Shown here: one piece after another, positions 1 through 8,006 of the stretch
How positions within the stretch are numbered: position 1 is the stretch's first letter
How the letters are laid out: every line of letters begins with the position of its first letter
Assembly (NCBI RefSeq): GCF_014196805.1
Contig: NZ_JACIEI010000001.1
Span: 124,001-188,000, forward strand
DNA from: Sulfitobacter undariae
GTDB lineage: Bacteria; Pseudomonadota; Alphaproteobacteria; Rhodobacterales; Rhodobacteraceae
Direction of reading: 5' to 3'
DNA length: 64,000 bases
Position numbers and translations under genes: made by a program
Notes under the pieces: model-generated
Database searches by the model: none
Told to the model about the DNA's origin: nothing
Seen by the model: only the letters and a program-made list of their open reading frames with translations

Positions 1-329
1 GCAAATTGCCAAAAACGAACCGCAAGGACCAGAGGGCGACGCCAGAGCAAACCCGGATCGCTGCGCGGTTGAAGGGCACGTCCCTCTCGGCGAAAGGATT
101 TTCCACGCCGTACAACCAAGATGTGACGTTGTCGGTTGCTTGTTTCGGCCCGTGGTGCGCCAGCGCCCAACGCGGCACCGAAGTGTTGGCGTTTGTGGAA
201 TTAGGCGCGCAGGGGAATGTTATCTCGATCAACCCTTGCGGGGGCAATCTGTTTGGCACACCCACGCCCAAGATGATCCGTGCGGTCAAAACCTGCTTTG
301 CCGGAGGGGCCTGCACCTCGATCAGATGA
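1..329 (+). CDS. C-terminal part of a small cysteine-containing hypothetical protein
   Basis: The reading frame is open from the left edge of the window to a TGA at 327-329, so only the C-terminal part (about 108 residues) is visible. A TTG at position 6 could in principle start translation, but the frame continues upstream of it and there is no ribosome-binding site in view. The visible part has a compact domain with four cysteines in short motifs (CFGPWC, INPCGG, KTCFAGGAC), as expected of a secreted protein with disulfides. I do not recognise a named family. It converges on, and overlaps by 8 bases, the end of the acetyltransferase gene on the other strand. Confidence 0.55.
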   Translation, partial: KLPKTNRKDQRATPEQTRIAARLKGTSLSAKGFSTPYNQDVTLSVACFGPWCASAQRGTEVLAFVELGAQGNVISINPCGGNLFGTPTPKMIRAVKTCFAGGACTSIR

Positions 330-915
330 TCGGGATGGCAGGGGCGGTGTCACGTGGCAAGAAACCTGTCAGGCGTGGATCATCTTCGATCTCGATTTGA
401 CGTTTGAACGGGGTAAAGCCCGATCTGATATAAAAACCAACTGCTTGCGGGCTGTCTGCGGTGCAGGTGTGCACATGAAAGCGGGTGATGTTCTGCGCCC
501 ATGCGCGGGTGATGGCTTGGTTCATCAGGTAACGCCCCGCACCCGAGCCGATCAACGCCCGTGTCATGCCGAAATAGGCCAGCTCACATTCGTCCTTCTG
601 GCGGAAGTCTAATTCCAGCAGTGCTTCGTCCTGCCCGTCTTTGGAGAGGGTGAAAAAAGCGACATCGGGGTTGTCCAGAATTGCTTGGAGATCGGTATCG
701 GTCAATTCAAGGCGCTCGGTCCAGAGCCATTCTTGGGTGCCGACGCGGTTGAATACATCGCGGTACCATTCCAGCGTTGGGGTGACTTGTCTGAAGGTCA
801 CGCCCTCGGGCAGGGTGATGTCCTTTAGGGCGGGGGCCGCGTGCATTTGCAAATGGGTGATGATCACAGGGAGCTTGCCTGCGGGGACGTCAAACAATCC
901 GTTCTCAAGCGTCAT
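322..915 (-). CDS. GNAT family N-acetyltransferase
   Basis: This 197-residue protein belongs to the GCN5-related acetyltransferases, which move an acetyl group from acetyl-CoA to an amine. The C-terminal half has the family layout: strand 4 (ECELAYFGMT), the acetyl-CoA pyrophosphate-binding loop (LIGSGAGRYLM) and the later strand/helix ending in AVGFYIRSGF. The N-terminal half is less typical. I start it at the ATG at 915 because this gives a 4-base ATGA overlap with the stop of the upstream kinase gene; an open extension upstream would run inside that kinase. It is the last gene of a nth / PfkB kinase / GNAT operon. The substrate cannot be told from sequence. Confidence 0.85.
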   Translation of the reverse strand: MTLENGLFDVPAGKLPVIITHLQMHAAPALKDITLPEGVTFRQVTPTLEWYRDVFNRVGTQEWLWTERLELTDTDLQAILDNPDVAFFTLSKDGQDEALLELDFRQKDECELAYFGMTRALIGSGAGRYLMNQAITRAWAQNITRFHVHTCTADSPQAVGFYIRSGFTPFKRQIEIEDDPRLTGFLPRDTAPAIPII

Positions 916-1904
916 AGCAAACCCTCGGCGCGAAAGATTTCCATCATGTCTTTCTCGGGGCGCGGACCAACGTGAGAGATGACTTCGGAGCCGCATAGAT
1001 TGCCCATACGCCCGCATGTTTCAAGGTCACGCCCAGTGGCCATGCCATAGAGGAAGCCAGCGGCGAATTGATCGCCTGCGCCAGTGGCGTCAACGGGGGT
1101 GATGCGTTCCGGGGCGGGGATGTCCACGCGCTCTCCGCCGCGGATCAGGGTGACGCCATCGCCACCACGGGTACAGACCATGATAGGGCACATCGCCGAA
1201 GTTTTCGCCATGGCGTCTTCCAGATCATCGGTTTCGAACAGGGATTTGATTTCGGCCTCATTGCCGATCACATAATCCAGTTCATGTTCGATCATCTGCA
1301 AGAAGTCGGGGCGGTGGCGTTCTACGCAGAAGGGATCGGAGATGGTGATACCCGCCATACCGCCGCCCGCTTTGGCGGCGCGTGCGGCCTCGCGGAAGGC
1401 TGTTTTGCCAGCGTCTTCGTCGAACAAATAACCCTCTAGGAACATGATCTTGGCATTGCCTGCAACTTCCGCAGGAACATCCGTCGAAGACAATCCTGTG
1501 GAGATGCCCAGATAGGTATTCATGGAGCGCTCGCCATCTGGCGTGACAAAGATCATGCTGCGCGAGGTGGGCGTTTCGCCCTCGACCACAGGCGGGTTCA
1601 CAAAATCTATGCCATTGTCTGTCATTGCATTGGCATAGAAACGGCCCAGCCCATCATCGCGCACCCGCCCGATAAAGGCAGTGTCCAGACCCAGCGCACC
1701 AACGCCAGCAATTGTGTTGGCCACAGCACCGCCGGGGGTTTGCAGGCGGTCGGTCATCGCGCCGTACAACTGCTCGGCGCGGTCCTGTGGCACCAGTTGC
1801 ATGATGCCTTTTTCAATGCCCATATTATCTAGAAACGCATCATCCGAATGGCTGATTACATCTACTACGGCGTTGCCGATGCCTACGAGATCGTAAGTTT
1901 TCAT
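912..1904 (-). CDS. PfkB-family (adenosine kinase-like) sugar/nucleoside kinase
   Basis: The 330-residue product is a ribokinase/PfkB-family kinase, commonly annotated as adenosine kinase in this bacterial group. It starts MKTYDLVGIGNAVVDV with the N-terminal strand and Asp of the family; the first signature is in the GGAVANTIAGVGALG region. The second signature, with the catalytic Asp in the anion hole, reads PVDATGAGDQFAAGFLYG near the C terminus. The ATG at 1904 is chosen because it overlaps the stop codon of nth by ATGA; the frame runs further upstream inside nth. It would phosphorylate a nucleoside or sugar with ATP in the cytoplasm. Adenosine is the usual guess but is not proven by the sequence. 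Confidence 0.88.
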   Translation of the reverse strand: MKTYDLVGIGNAVVDVISHSDDAFLDNMGIEKGIMQLVPQDRAEQLYGAMTDRLQTPGGAVANTIAGVGALGLDTAFIGRVRDDGLGRFYANAMTDNGIDFVNPPVVEGETPTSRSMIFVTPDGERSMNTYLGISTGLSSTDVPAEVAGNAKIMFLEGYLFDEDAGKTAFREAARAAKAGGGMAGITISDPFCVERHRPDFLQMIEHELDYVIGNEAEIKSLFETDDLEDAMAKTSAMCPIMVCTRGGDGVTLIRGGERVDIPAPERITPVDATGAGDQFAAGFLYGMATGRDLETCGRMGNLCGSEVISHVGPRPEKDMMEIFRAEGLL

Positions 1905-2554
1905 TCTGTCTTGTCCTTGTATTCGCATAGGTCCCTGATGATGCAGGTTCTGCATTGGGGTTTGCGGGCTTTGCAATGGTATCGCCCGTGGAGAATAAGC
2001 CAATGGTGGGCGTGAAGCTGGAAATCAGCGGGGATGTTATCTTCTACGGCACGTTCAACTGATTCAACGGTTTTGCCAACAGCAATGCCCGTGCGATTGC
2101 CAACACGGTAGATATGCGTGTCCACAGCTTGTGCAGGTTGCTGCCACCACATGTTCAGCACAACATTCGCAGTTTTGCGCCCGACGCCGGGCAAAGATTG
2201 CAGTGCGGCGCGGGAATTGGGCACGATGCCGTCATAGTCATCCACCAATATCTGGCTCAGCTTCATGACGTTTTTGGCTTTTTGGCGAAACAGACCGATG
2301 GTTTTGATGTGGTCGGTCAAGGCCTCAAGCCCGAGGTCCACCATTTTCTGCGGCGTGTCCACGATCTGGAACAGCGCGCGGGTGGCTTTGTTCACGCCCA
2401 CATCTGTAGATTGCGCCGACAGCGCCACCGCGACCACCAGCGTATAGACGTTGGTGTGATCCAGCTCGCCTTTTGGTTCTGGATCGGCTTCTTGAAAGCG
2501 TTCCATGATGGCGCGGATCGTGTGGTAATCGAGTTGTTTTGTTGCTGTGCTCAT
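1901..2554 (-). CDS. nth: Endonuclease III (DNA glycosylase/AP lyase)
   Basis: This 217-residue enzyme removes oxidised pyrimidines from DNA in base excision repair and cleaves the abasic site. The helix-hairpin-helix LPGVGRKTA carries the catalytic Lys, and VDTHIYRV downstream carries the catalytic Asp. The C terminus has the four-cysteine [4Fe-4S] motif C-X6-C-X2-C-X5-C (from HCKARKPQC to LCEYK). The length is normal for Nth. The ATG at 2554 fits the conserved N terminus; upstream codons in frame are not family-like. It heads a three-gene operon with the PfkB kinase and GNAT genes, and is divergent from the alkyltransferase gene starting at 2617, so two DNA repair genes share a promoter region of about 60 bases. 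Confidence 0.95.
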   Translation of the reverse strand: MSTATKQLDYHTIRAIMERFQEADPEPKGELDHTNVYTLVVAVALSAQSTDVGVNKATRALFQIVDTPQKMVDLGLEALTDHIKTIGLFRQKAKNVMKLSQILVDDYDGIVPNSRAALQSLPGVGRKTANVVLNMWWQQPAQAVDTHIYRVGNRTGIAVGKTVESVERAVEDNIPADFQLHAHHWLILHGRYHCKARKPQCRTCIIRDLCEYKDKTE

Positions 2555-2616
2555 AAGGGCAAGGTATGCGCAGGTTTCGGGTCGCGTGCAAGACGGGGGC
2601 GGCATATTGTAGGACC

Positions 2617-3483
2617 ATGAAACAGATGATCCACAGTCCAGATACATCCGAGAACGCCTATCATTACGGGGTGATTGCCCGTGCGATTGCCGCGATTGAT
2701 GCCGCTGATACGCCGCTAAGCCTTGAGGCATTGGCAGGTGAGGTGGGGATGAGTGCTGCGCATTTCCAGCGTGTGTTTTCTAGTTGGGCGGGGGTGTCGC
2801 CCAAACGGTATCAACAATATCTGACATTGGGTCATGCCAAGACGTTGCTGCGCGACCGTTTCACAACACTAGAGGCGGCGCTGTCTACGGGGCTGTCGGG
2901 AACAGGCCGTTTGCATGATTTGTTTGTGCGCTGGGAAGCGATGAGTCCCGGAGAGTTTGCCACAGGCGGTGCTGGACTGGAGATATCGTGGGGCTGGTTT
3001 GACAGCCCGTTTGGCCGCGTGGTGGTGATGGGAACAGATCGGGGTATTTGCGGCGTGGCTTTTGCCGCCGAACTGGGCGAGGAGGCCGCGCTGGCGGATT
3101 TACGGGCGCGTTGGCCTGCTGCGCAGTTTAGTGAAAACCCCGATGCATTGCGTCCGTGGGTATTGGCCGCGTTCGGGATGGATGCAGGCCGCGATCCTGC
3201 GCCGCTGTATCTGATGGGCGCGCCGTTTCAAATCAAGGTTTGGGAGGCGCTGCTGCATCTGCCAGAGGGGCAAGTGACCACCTATGGTGAAATCGCCAAA
3301 GCTGTCGGCAGTCCAAAAGCAGTGCGTGCGGTCGGAACCGCCGTGGGGCGCAATCCGATCGGTTATTTGATCCCGTGCCACCGCGTGTTGCGCAAGTCGG
3401 GGGAGTTGGGCGGCTATCATTGGGGGCTGCCGATGAAGCGGGCGATGTTGGGATATGAAGCGGCACGGGCAGAGGTGTTGTAA
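2617..3483 (+). CDS. AraC-domain / methylated-DNA--cysteine methyltransferase fusion (Ada-like)
   Basis: This 288-residue protein joins an AraC-type helix-turn-helix domain (roughly residues 20-105, with LALEALAGEVGMS-type spacing) to an O6-alkylguanine-DNA alkyltransferase domain. The acceptor cysteine lies in IPCHRVLRKSGELGGY, and the DNA-binding TTYGEIAKAVGSPKAVRAVG segment precedes it. Compared with E. coli Ada it lacks the N-terminal zinc/phosphotriester domain, so it would repair O6-alkylguanine and bind DNA but could not sense methylphosphotriesters in the Ada way. The ATG at 2617 is the likely start; in-frame upstream codons are atypical. It is divergent from nth. Confidence 0.9.
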   Translation: MKQMIHSPDTSENAYHYGVIARAIAAIDAADTPLSLEALAGEVGMSAAHFQRVFSSWAGVSPKRYQQYLTLGHAKTLLRDRFTTLEAALSTGLSGTGRLHDLFVRWEAMSPGEFATGGAGLEISWGWFDSPFGRVVVMGTDRGICGVAFAAELGEEAALADLRARWPAAQFSENPDALRPWVLAAFGMDAGRDPAPLYLMGAPFQIKVWEALLHLPEGQVTTYGEIAKAVGSPKAVRAVGTAVGRNPIGYLIPCHRVLRKSGELGGYHWGLPMKRAMLGYEAARAEVL

Positions 3484-3611
3484 CAAAATATGCGCAAGAT
3501 GTCGCTTATTCCCCGCAATGCGGCATTTTGTCGGGAACCATTTCGCCTTATGCTGCGTTTACCGAAAAGATGCTTCGCCCGAACGGAGCCGAAACAGTAA
3601 GGCAGTAGACT

Positions 3612-4289
3612 ATGACAATCATGAAATTCCCTCTCGTTGTTGCGATGGCGGGTGTTGTGGCGCTGGGCGCGTGTACAGATCCAAACGGCTCAATTTTGGC
3701 CCAAAACGGCGATTCTAATAAAAACCTGAAAAACGGCGCCTTGATTGGTGCCGGTGCGGGCGCTGTAATCGGTGCGCTGTCCAAAGGTGACGGCAACCGT
3801 GATAAAGGCGCGTTGCAGGGCGCGTTGATTGGTGCGGCATTGGGTGCAGGCGGCGGTGCTTTGCTGGACAAGCAAGAGCGCGATCTGCGTGCCAGCCTTG
3901 GCAATGACAACGTGACGATCAACAACACAGGCGACCGTCTGATTGTGACCTTGCCGCAGGACATCCTGTTTTCAACAGGTTCCAGCGCCGTGCGTCCTGA
4001 TCTGCAACGTGATCTGGGTGCCGTTGCCGGCAACCTTCAGGCCTATCCGAATTCGACAATTCAGATCATCGGTCACACAGATAGCGATGGCGAAGCCAGC
4101 TATAACCAGCAGCTCTCCGAAAGCCGCGCCCAGGCTGTTGCCAATGTTCTGCTGAACAATGGCATCTCTAGCGCGCGGGTTCAGTCATTTGGCCGTGGCG
4201 AAAGCCAGCCTGTGTCAAGCAACCTGAATCCACAAGGCAAGGCACAAAACCGCCGCGTTGAGATTGTGATCCTACCAAACGCGACCTGA
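3612..4289 (+). CDS. OmpA-family outer membrane lipoprotein with glycine-zipper segment
   Basis: The 225-residue product has a lipoprotein signal peptide with a lipobox ending LGAC (Cys about residue 20). It then has a Gly/Ala-rich segment (LIGAGAGAVIGAL and ALIGAALGAGGGALL) typical of glycine-zipper membrane domains, and an OmpA C-terminal peptidoglycan-binding domain from about residue 110. That domain shows the conserved pattern NSTIQIIGHTDSDG and the RAQAVANVL ... GRGESQPV ... NRRVEIVI region. This architecture matches YiaD-like envelope proteins that tether the outer membrane to the cell wall. It stands alone, with a strong terminator 20-odd bases downstream. Confidence 0.9.
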   Translation: MTIMKFPLVVAMAGVVALGACTDPNGSILAQNGDSNKNLKNGALIGAGAGAVIGALSKGDGNRDKGALQGALIGAALGAGGGALLDKQERDLRASLGNDNVTINNTGDRLIVTLPQDILFSTGSSAVRPDLQRDLGAVAGNLQAYPNSTIQIIGHTDSDGEASYNQQLSESRAQAVANVLLNNGISSARVQSFGRGESQPVSSNLNPQGKAQNRRVEIVILPNAT

Positions 4290-4311
4290 TTGCGCATAGC
4301 ATTCTGATACA

Positions 4312-4346
4312 GGCTCCGGTGCAGGTATGCATCGGGGCCTTTTTTA
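4312..4346 (+). terminator. Rho-independent terminator after the OmpA lipoprotein gene
   Basis: A 12-base-pair stem (from GGCTCCGGTGCA to TGCATCGGGGCC, two G-U pairs) with the loop GGTA is followed by six T residues, directly downstream of the lipoprotein stop codon. Confidence 0.85.
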
Positions 4347-4451
4347 TGCGCGGTGCAAAGATGCACAGAGCCTGTGTGGCTTGGTCTCTTGAGGTTACAC
4401 CCTGAACTCTCACATACTTAGGCAACAGTTATTTGAATAAGGACGGTATCA

Positions 4452-4994
4452 ATGGCTTCTCCTAAACTTCTCGGCATTTCTGGCTCTTTGCGCAAGGAAA
4501 GCCACAATTCGCTTTTGTTGGCCGAGGCAGCGCGCCTGTTCGGCGATGCACAATATACCCAAGCTGATATCAATCTACCTCTCTACAACGGCGACGACGA
4601 AGAGGCGCATGGCGTGCCTGCGGCTGTAGAGGCTTTGGTGCAGCAGATTGCGGATTCGGATGCGGTGCTGATTTCCTCACCCGAGTATAACAAAGGCCCG
4701 TCAGGTGCGTTGAAAAATGCCTTGGACTGGATCAGCCGTTCCGCAACCAAACCGTGGACCAACAAACCCGTCGTCGTGATGTCCGCAACGGCGGGTCGTG
4801 CGGGCGGCGAGCGTGCGCAAAGCGTTCTGCGGGGATTCATGGTGCCGTTCCGTCCACGCATTTTGCAGGGGCCGGAAATTCATTTGGCGGCCAGCTATGA
4901 GGCGTTTGACGCCAATGGGCAGCTTACGGGCGAGATGTACATCAACGAGTTGACCCAGTTGATGCAGAACCTACGCGCCGAGATGACACGCTAA
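4452..4994 (+). CDS. NADPH-dependent FMN reductase family protein
   Basis: This 180-residue flavodoxin-fold protein begins with KLLGISGSLRKESHNS, the FMN phosphate-binding loop of the NADPH-dependent FMN reductase family. It also has the conserved SSPEYNKGPSGALKNALDWISR motif that contacts the flavin. Members reduce FMN, quinones, azo dyes or chromate with NAD(P)H in the cytosol; which of these applies here cannot be read from sequence. The ATG at 4452 follows a GGA-containing ribosome-binding site. Its stop overlaps by a few bases the end of the convergent, frameshifted VOC gene. Confidence 0.88.
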   Translation: MASPKLLGISGSLRKESHNSLLLAEAARLFGDAQYTQADINLPLYNGDDEEAHGVPAAVEALVQQIADSDAVLISSPEYNKGPSGALKNALDWISRSATKPWTNKPVVVMSATAGRAGGERAQSVLRGFMVPFRPRILQGPEIHLAASYEAFDANGQLTGEMYINELTQLMQNLRAEMTR

Positions 4995-5391
4995 ACCAAT
5001 ATGCCAATCTCGATGAGATTGTCGTCTGGGTCGCGTATATAAAGCGACATAATGGGTCCGGTTGCGCCTGTACGCTGCACCGGACCCGTTTCTATTGTGA
5101 CGCCTAGACGTGCCAGATGGTTTTGCCACTCCATCAAGGGCGTTTGGGTTAAGAAACACAGATCAGCAGAACCTGTGCCTGCACATGACCTGCTTTGGGT
5201 TCAAACTCTGCGCCGCATTGGTGCAGATTGATTTTCATCGACCCAAAGTGCAACGCGTAACGGGTGCTGCCATCGGCGACGGTGAAGGGAGTCCGTGTCA
5301 TACCCAACACCTGTTCATAGAAGGCAAGCGTCGTTGGGATGTCCTTAACGGTCAGGACAAAATGGTCGAGTGTGATCAGCTGCGGGTTCAT
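4991..5391 (-). pseudogene. VOC (glyoxalase/bleomycin-resistance) family protein, frameshifted
   Basis: The first 72 codons from the ATG at 5391 encode the N-terminal half of a vicinal-oxygen-chelate protein (LDHFVLTVKDIPTTLAFYEQVLGM ... LHFGSMKINLHQ). The frame then hits a stop at 5149-5151. If two bases near 5174-5175 are skipped, translation goes straight into a well-conserved second half: A-G-S-A-D-L-C-F-L-T, then R-T-G-A-T-G-P-I-M-S-L-Y-I-R-D-P-D-D-N-L-I-E-I, ending at TAG 4991-4993. So one +2 (or -1) shift breaks an otherwise intact gene of about 132 codons. It may be a young pseudogene, or a sequencing error. The start overlaps by ATGA the stop of the FAD oxidoreductase gene, suggesting they were one operon. 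Confidence 0.85.
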
Positions 5392-6419
5392 AGATTGTCC
5401 TCCACGCGAAAGCCGTCTGGAATGGTGTCTTTGTTTTCTAGCAGCACATCCGCCATGACCTGTGCAATTTTGGGGGCCATGCCAAACCCGATTTTAAACC
5501 CCCCATTCGCAATGAAGTGACCGTCGCGATCAGGCCAAGCACCCAACATCGGCGCACGGGACCGCGCACGTGGACGTACGCCAGCCCAGCGGGCAATCAC
5601 GGGCGCATCTTTTAGCGCTGGCACAGCCGCACGGGCGGCAGCGATCACATCGTCAAGCTGCGCATCGGTGCTCGTGGGGGCCTCATAATCGCGCTCGGAG
5701 GTGGAACCGATGGCAATTGTGCCATCCAGATGGGGGATGACATGCACGCCGCCTGCAAACAGTTGCGGTGCGCCGGCGGCGTCATAACGCAGCAGCGCGG
5801 CTTGTCCTTTTACCCCGTTCCCCATGATCCGCGTGCGCCCGATGTTCAGCGCTTCCAGCCCCGCCACACCTGTCGCCCATAAAACACGGCCTTTGTCGTC
5901 GCCTTCTTGCTGCACTTGAACGCCGTGATTGTGAAGGGCGGCAACCAGTGCTTCGCATGCTTGGCGCGGGTGTAGATGGGCGCTGAGCGTGTCGCGGATC
6001 AGGTGGCCATCGGGGCTGTTAGGTTGCCATGGGGTATCTGGGGCAGGTATGATCTCCCACGTTGCATTATGCTGCCACAGATCCTTTGCAGACTCGGTAC
6101 GGCGCTGGGCAAGGGCGCGTGCGGCGGTATCTGCGATGGGTTGTAAACGGCCTGTGCGGGCATAGCCTGATGGCTTGCCCCCAGCCTGTTCCACACCGCG
6201 CCAAAACCCTTCCGCCATTAGCAGGCTTTCAAGTTGAAACGCCTTTTTAGGATTCCAGTTTTCAGGCACATGCGGGGCCAAGGCGCCGACGATGCCGCCA
6301 CTGCTGCCTGCGGCGGGGCCGTTGGGATCAATGATCTGGACACGGGCGCCGCGCTGCACACAGGCCCATGCAATCGACAGCCCGAATATCCCCGCGCCCC
6401 GTATTGTGATATCGGTCAT
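5388..6419 (-). CDS. FAD-dependent oxidoreductase, probable separate MnmC oxidase domain
   Basis: The 343-residue protein is a DAO-family flavoenzyme: the N-terminal dinucleotide motif RGAGIFGLSIA, a Gly-rich GSSGGIVGALAP segment, and the C-terminal FAD contact NGGFKIGFGMAP. This fold includes glycine oxidase and the oxidase half of MnmC, which removes a carboxymethyl group from cmnm5s2U34 in tRNA. The neighbour 58 bases away on the other strand is clearly MnmD, the methyltransferase half of MnmC, so I infer this is the separate oxidase half. A generic D-amino-acid or glycine oxidase role is the main alternative. The ATG at 6419 is used; further in-frame upstream codons overlap the mnmD promoter region. 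Confidence 0.75.
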   Translation of the reverse strand: MTDITIRGAGIFGLSIAWACVQRGARVQIIDPNGPAAGSSGGIVGALAPHVPENWNPKKAFQLESLLMAEGFWRGVEQAGGKPSGYARTGRLQPIADTAARALAQRRTESAKDLWQHNATWEIIPAPDTPWQPNSPDGHLIRDTLSAHLHPRQACEALVAALHNHGVQVQQEGDDKGRVLWATGVAGLEALNIGRTRIMGNGVKGQAALLRYDAAGAPQLFAGGVHVIPHLDGTIAIGSTSERDYEAPTSTDAQLDDVIAAARAAVPALKDAPVIARWAGVRPRARSRAPMLGAWPDRDGHFIANGGFKIGFGMAPKIAQVMADVLLENKDTIPDGFRVEDNL

Positions 6420-6477
6420 TGATCCTGCCTCTCTTTGGGCGCAGATTGCGCTGGAATGACAGATACAGGGCATCACC

Positions 6478-7137
6478 GTGCAGGACCAGACAGCAGATAT
6501 TGAATGGCGTGACGGAGTTATTCCCGTATCGACACGTTTTGATGACCCCTACTTTAGCCTCGATAATGGCATGGAAGAAACCAAACATGTGTTTTTGGGG
6601 GGGAATGACCTGCCTGAACGCTTTGTCGATGGATTTCATGTGGCTGAATTGGGGTTTGGCACGGGGCTGAATTTCCTTGTGGCCTTGCAGGCGTTTCGCG
6701 CCTGTGGCTGCGGTGGGAAATTGCGCTTTACCAGCTTTGAGGCTTATCCGATGGCCATGTCTGATCTGCACGCCTCCCTGCGTGCCTTTGACGGGCTGCC
6801 CGATGATCTGGCGCAGGTCACCACATTTCCCGACCATCTGGAGGGCGCGGATTTTGAACTGCGAGTTGTGATTGGCGATGCACGTGAGATGTTGCCCAAC
6901 TGGGACGGCCAAGCAGATGCGTGGTTTCTGGACGGGTTTTCACCTGCCAAAAACCCTGAACTCTGGTCACCTGAATTGATGGCAGATGTTGCCGCGCATA
7001 CGGCACAGGGCGGCACGGCGGCAACTTACACAGCCGCAGGGTTTGTGCGGCGTGGGTTGGCGGATGCGGGATTTGAAGTGGCCCGCGTGCAAGGCTATGG
7101 CCGCAAGCGGCATATGACGCGGGCGGTACGGCTATGA
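6478..7137 (+). CDS. mnmD: tRNA (5-methylaminomethyl-2-thiouridine)(34)-methyltransferase MnmD
   Basis: The 219-residue product matches the methyltransferase half of MnmC. It has a SAM-binding motif (VAELGFGTGLNF) and the diagnostic block WFLDGFSPAKNPELWS. A late TYTAAGFVRRGL segment and a C-terminal GYGRKRHMTRA tail are also typical. It would methylate nm5s2U to mnm5s2U at the wobble base of tRNAs for Lys, Glu and Gln. The start is a GTG at 6478. In E. coli this domain is fused to a FAD oxidase; here that half seems to be the divergent gene at 5388-6419. The stop overlaps the next gene's start by ATGA, so it is co-transcribed with the DMT transporter. Confidence 0.92.
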   Translation: MQDQTADIEWRDGVIPVSTRFDDPYFSLDNGMEETKHVFLGGNDLPERFVDGFHVAELGFGTGLNFLVALQAFRACGCGGKLRFTSFEAYPMAMSDLHASLRAFDGLPDDLAQVTTFPDHLEGADFELRVVIGDAREMLPNWDGQADAWFLDGFSPAKNPELWSPELMADVAAHTAQGGTAATYTAAGFVRRGLADAGFEVARVQGYGRKRHMTRAVRL

Positions 7138-8006
7138 CCAAGCAAAGCAATAACATCCCGCTGGGCATCATGCTGATGATTGCCACGACACTTGTCTTTG
7201 CGGTGCAGGACGGGCTGTCGCGGCATCTGGCGGGGCAGTACAACGTGCTGATGGTGGTGATGATCCGCTATTGGTTCTTTGCGGCCTTTGTGATCACCAT
7301 TGCGAAACGGCATGCGGGCGGTATTCGTGCTGCGGCGCAGACCCAGCAACCGCTGATCCAGATCACCCGTGGCCTGCTGCTGGCCTTTGAGATTTGTGTG
7401 ATGATTGCGGCCTTCACCATTCTGGGGTTGGTTGAAAGCCATGCGGTATTTACCTCTTATCCTTTGCTGGTTGCCGCCCTTTCTGGTCCTGTTCTGGGCG
7501 AGAGTGTCGGCTGGCGGCGGTGGGCTGCGATTGCGGTGGGGTTCATCGGGGTGATGATTATTCTGCAACCGGGCGGGCAAGTATTTGATCTGCGTGCGCT
7601 TATCCCGCTGCTGGCTGCTGCTATGTTCGCAATCTACGGTCTGCTCACGCGCTATGCAGGGCGGCGCGATAGCACGGCCACCAGCTTTTTCTGGACCGGC
7701 ACTGTGGGCGCTGTTGCGATGACGTTGCTCGGCGTATGGTTTTGGGAACCGATGAGCGGTCAAGACTGGATTTGGATGGGCCTATTGTGTGTGACGGGGG
7801 TGTCGGGCCACTGGTTGCTTATTCGCTGTTATGAAGTGGCAGAGGCCAGCGCGGTGCAGCCTTTTGCCTATCTTCAGTTGGCGTTTGTATCCATCATCGG
7901 CATCAGTTTCTTTGGCGAAACAGTCAGTGCCAATGTAGCCATCGGTTGCGCGATTATCGTGGCGGCGGGATTATTCACCTTTTGGCGCGAACGCCTTAAG
8001 AGTTGA
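7134..8006 (+). CDS. DMT superfamily transporter (two EamA domains)
   Basis: The 290-residue protein has about ten hydrophobic segments arranged as two EamA repeats, the first starting GIMLMIATTLVFAVQDGLSR and the second LLAAAMFAIYGLLTRYAG. It is an inner-membrane drug/metabolite transporter of the RhaT/EamA type, usually a metabolite exporter; substrate unknown. It overlaps mnmD by ATGA and its 3' end overlaps the transglycosylase gene on the other strand by 36 bases. Confidence 0.88.
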   Translation: MTKQSNNIPLGIMLMIATTLVFAVQDGLSRHLAGQYNVLMVVMIRYWFFAAFVITIAKRHAGGIRAAAQTQQPLIQITRGLLLAFEICVMIAAFTILGLVESHAVFTSYPLLVAALSGPVLGESVGWRRWAAIAVGFIGVMIILQPGGQVFDLRALIPLLAAAMFAIYGLLTRYAGRRDSTATSFFWTGTVGAVAMTLLGVWFWEPMSGQDWIWMGLLCVTGVSGHWLLIRCYEVAEASAVQPFAYLQLAFVSIIGISFFGETVSANVAIGCAIIVAAGLFTFWRERLKS

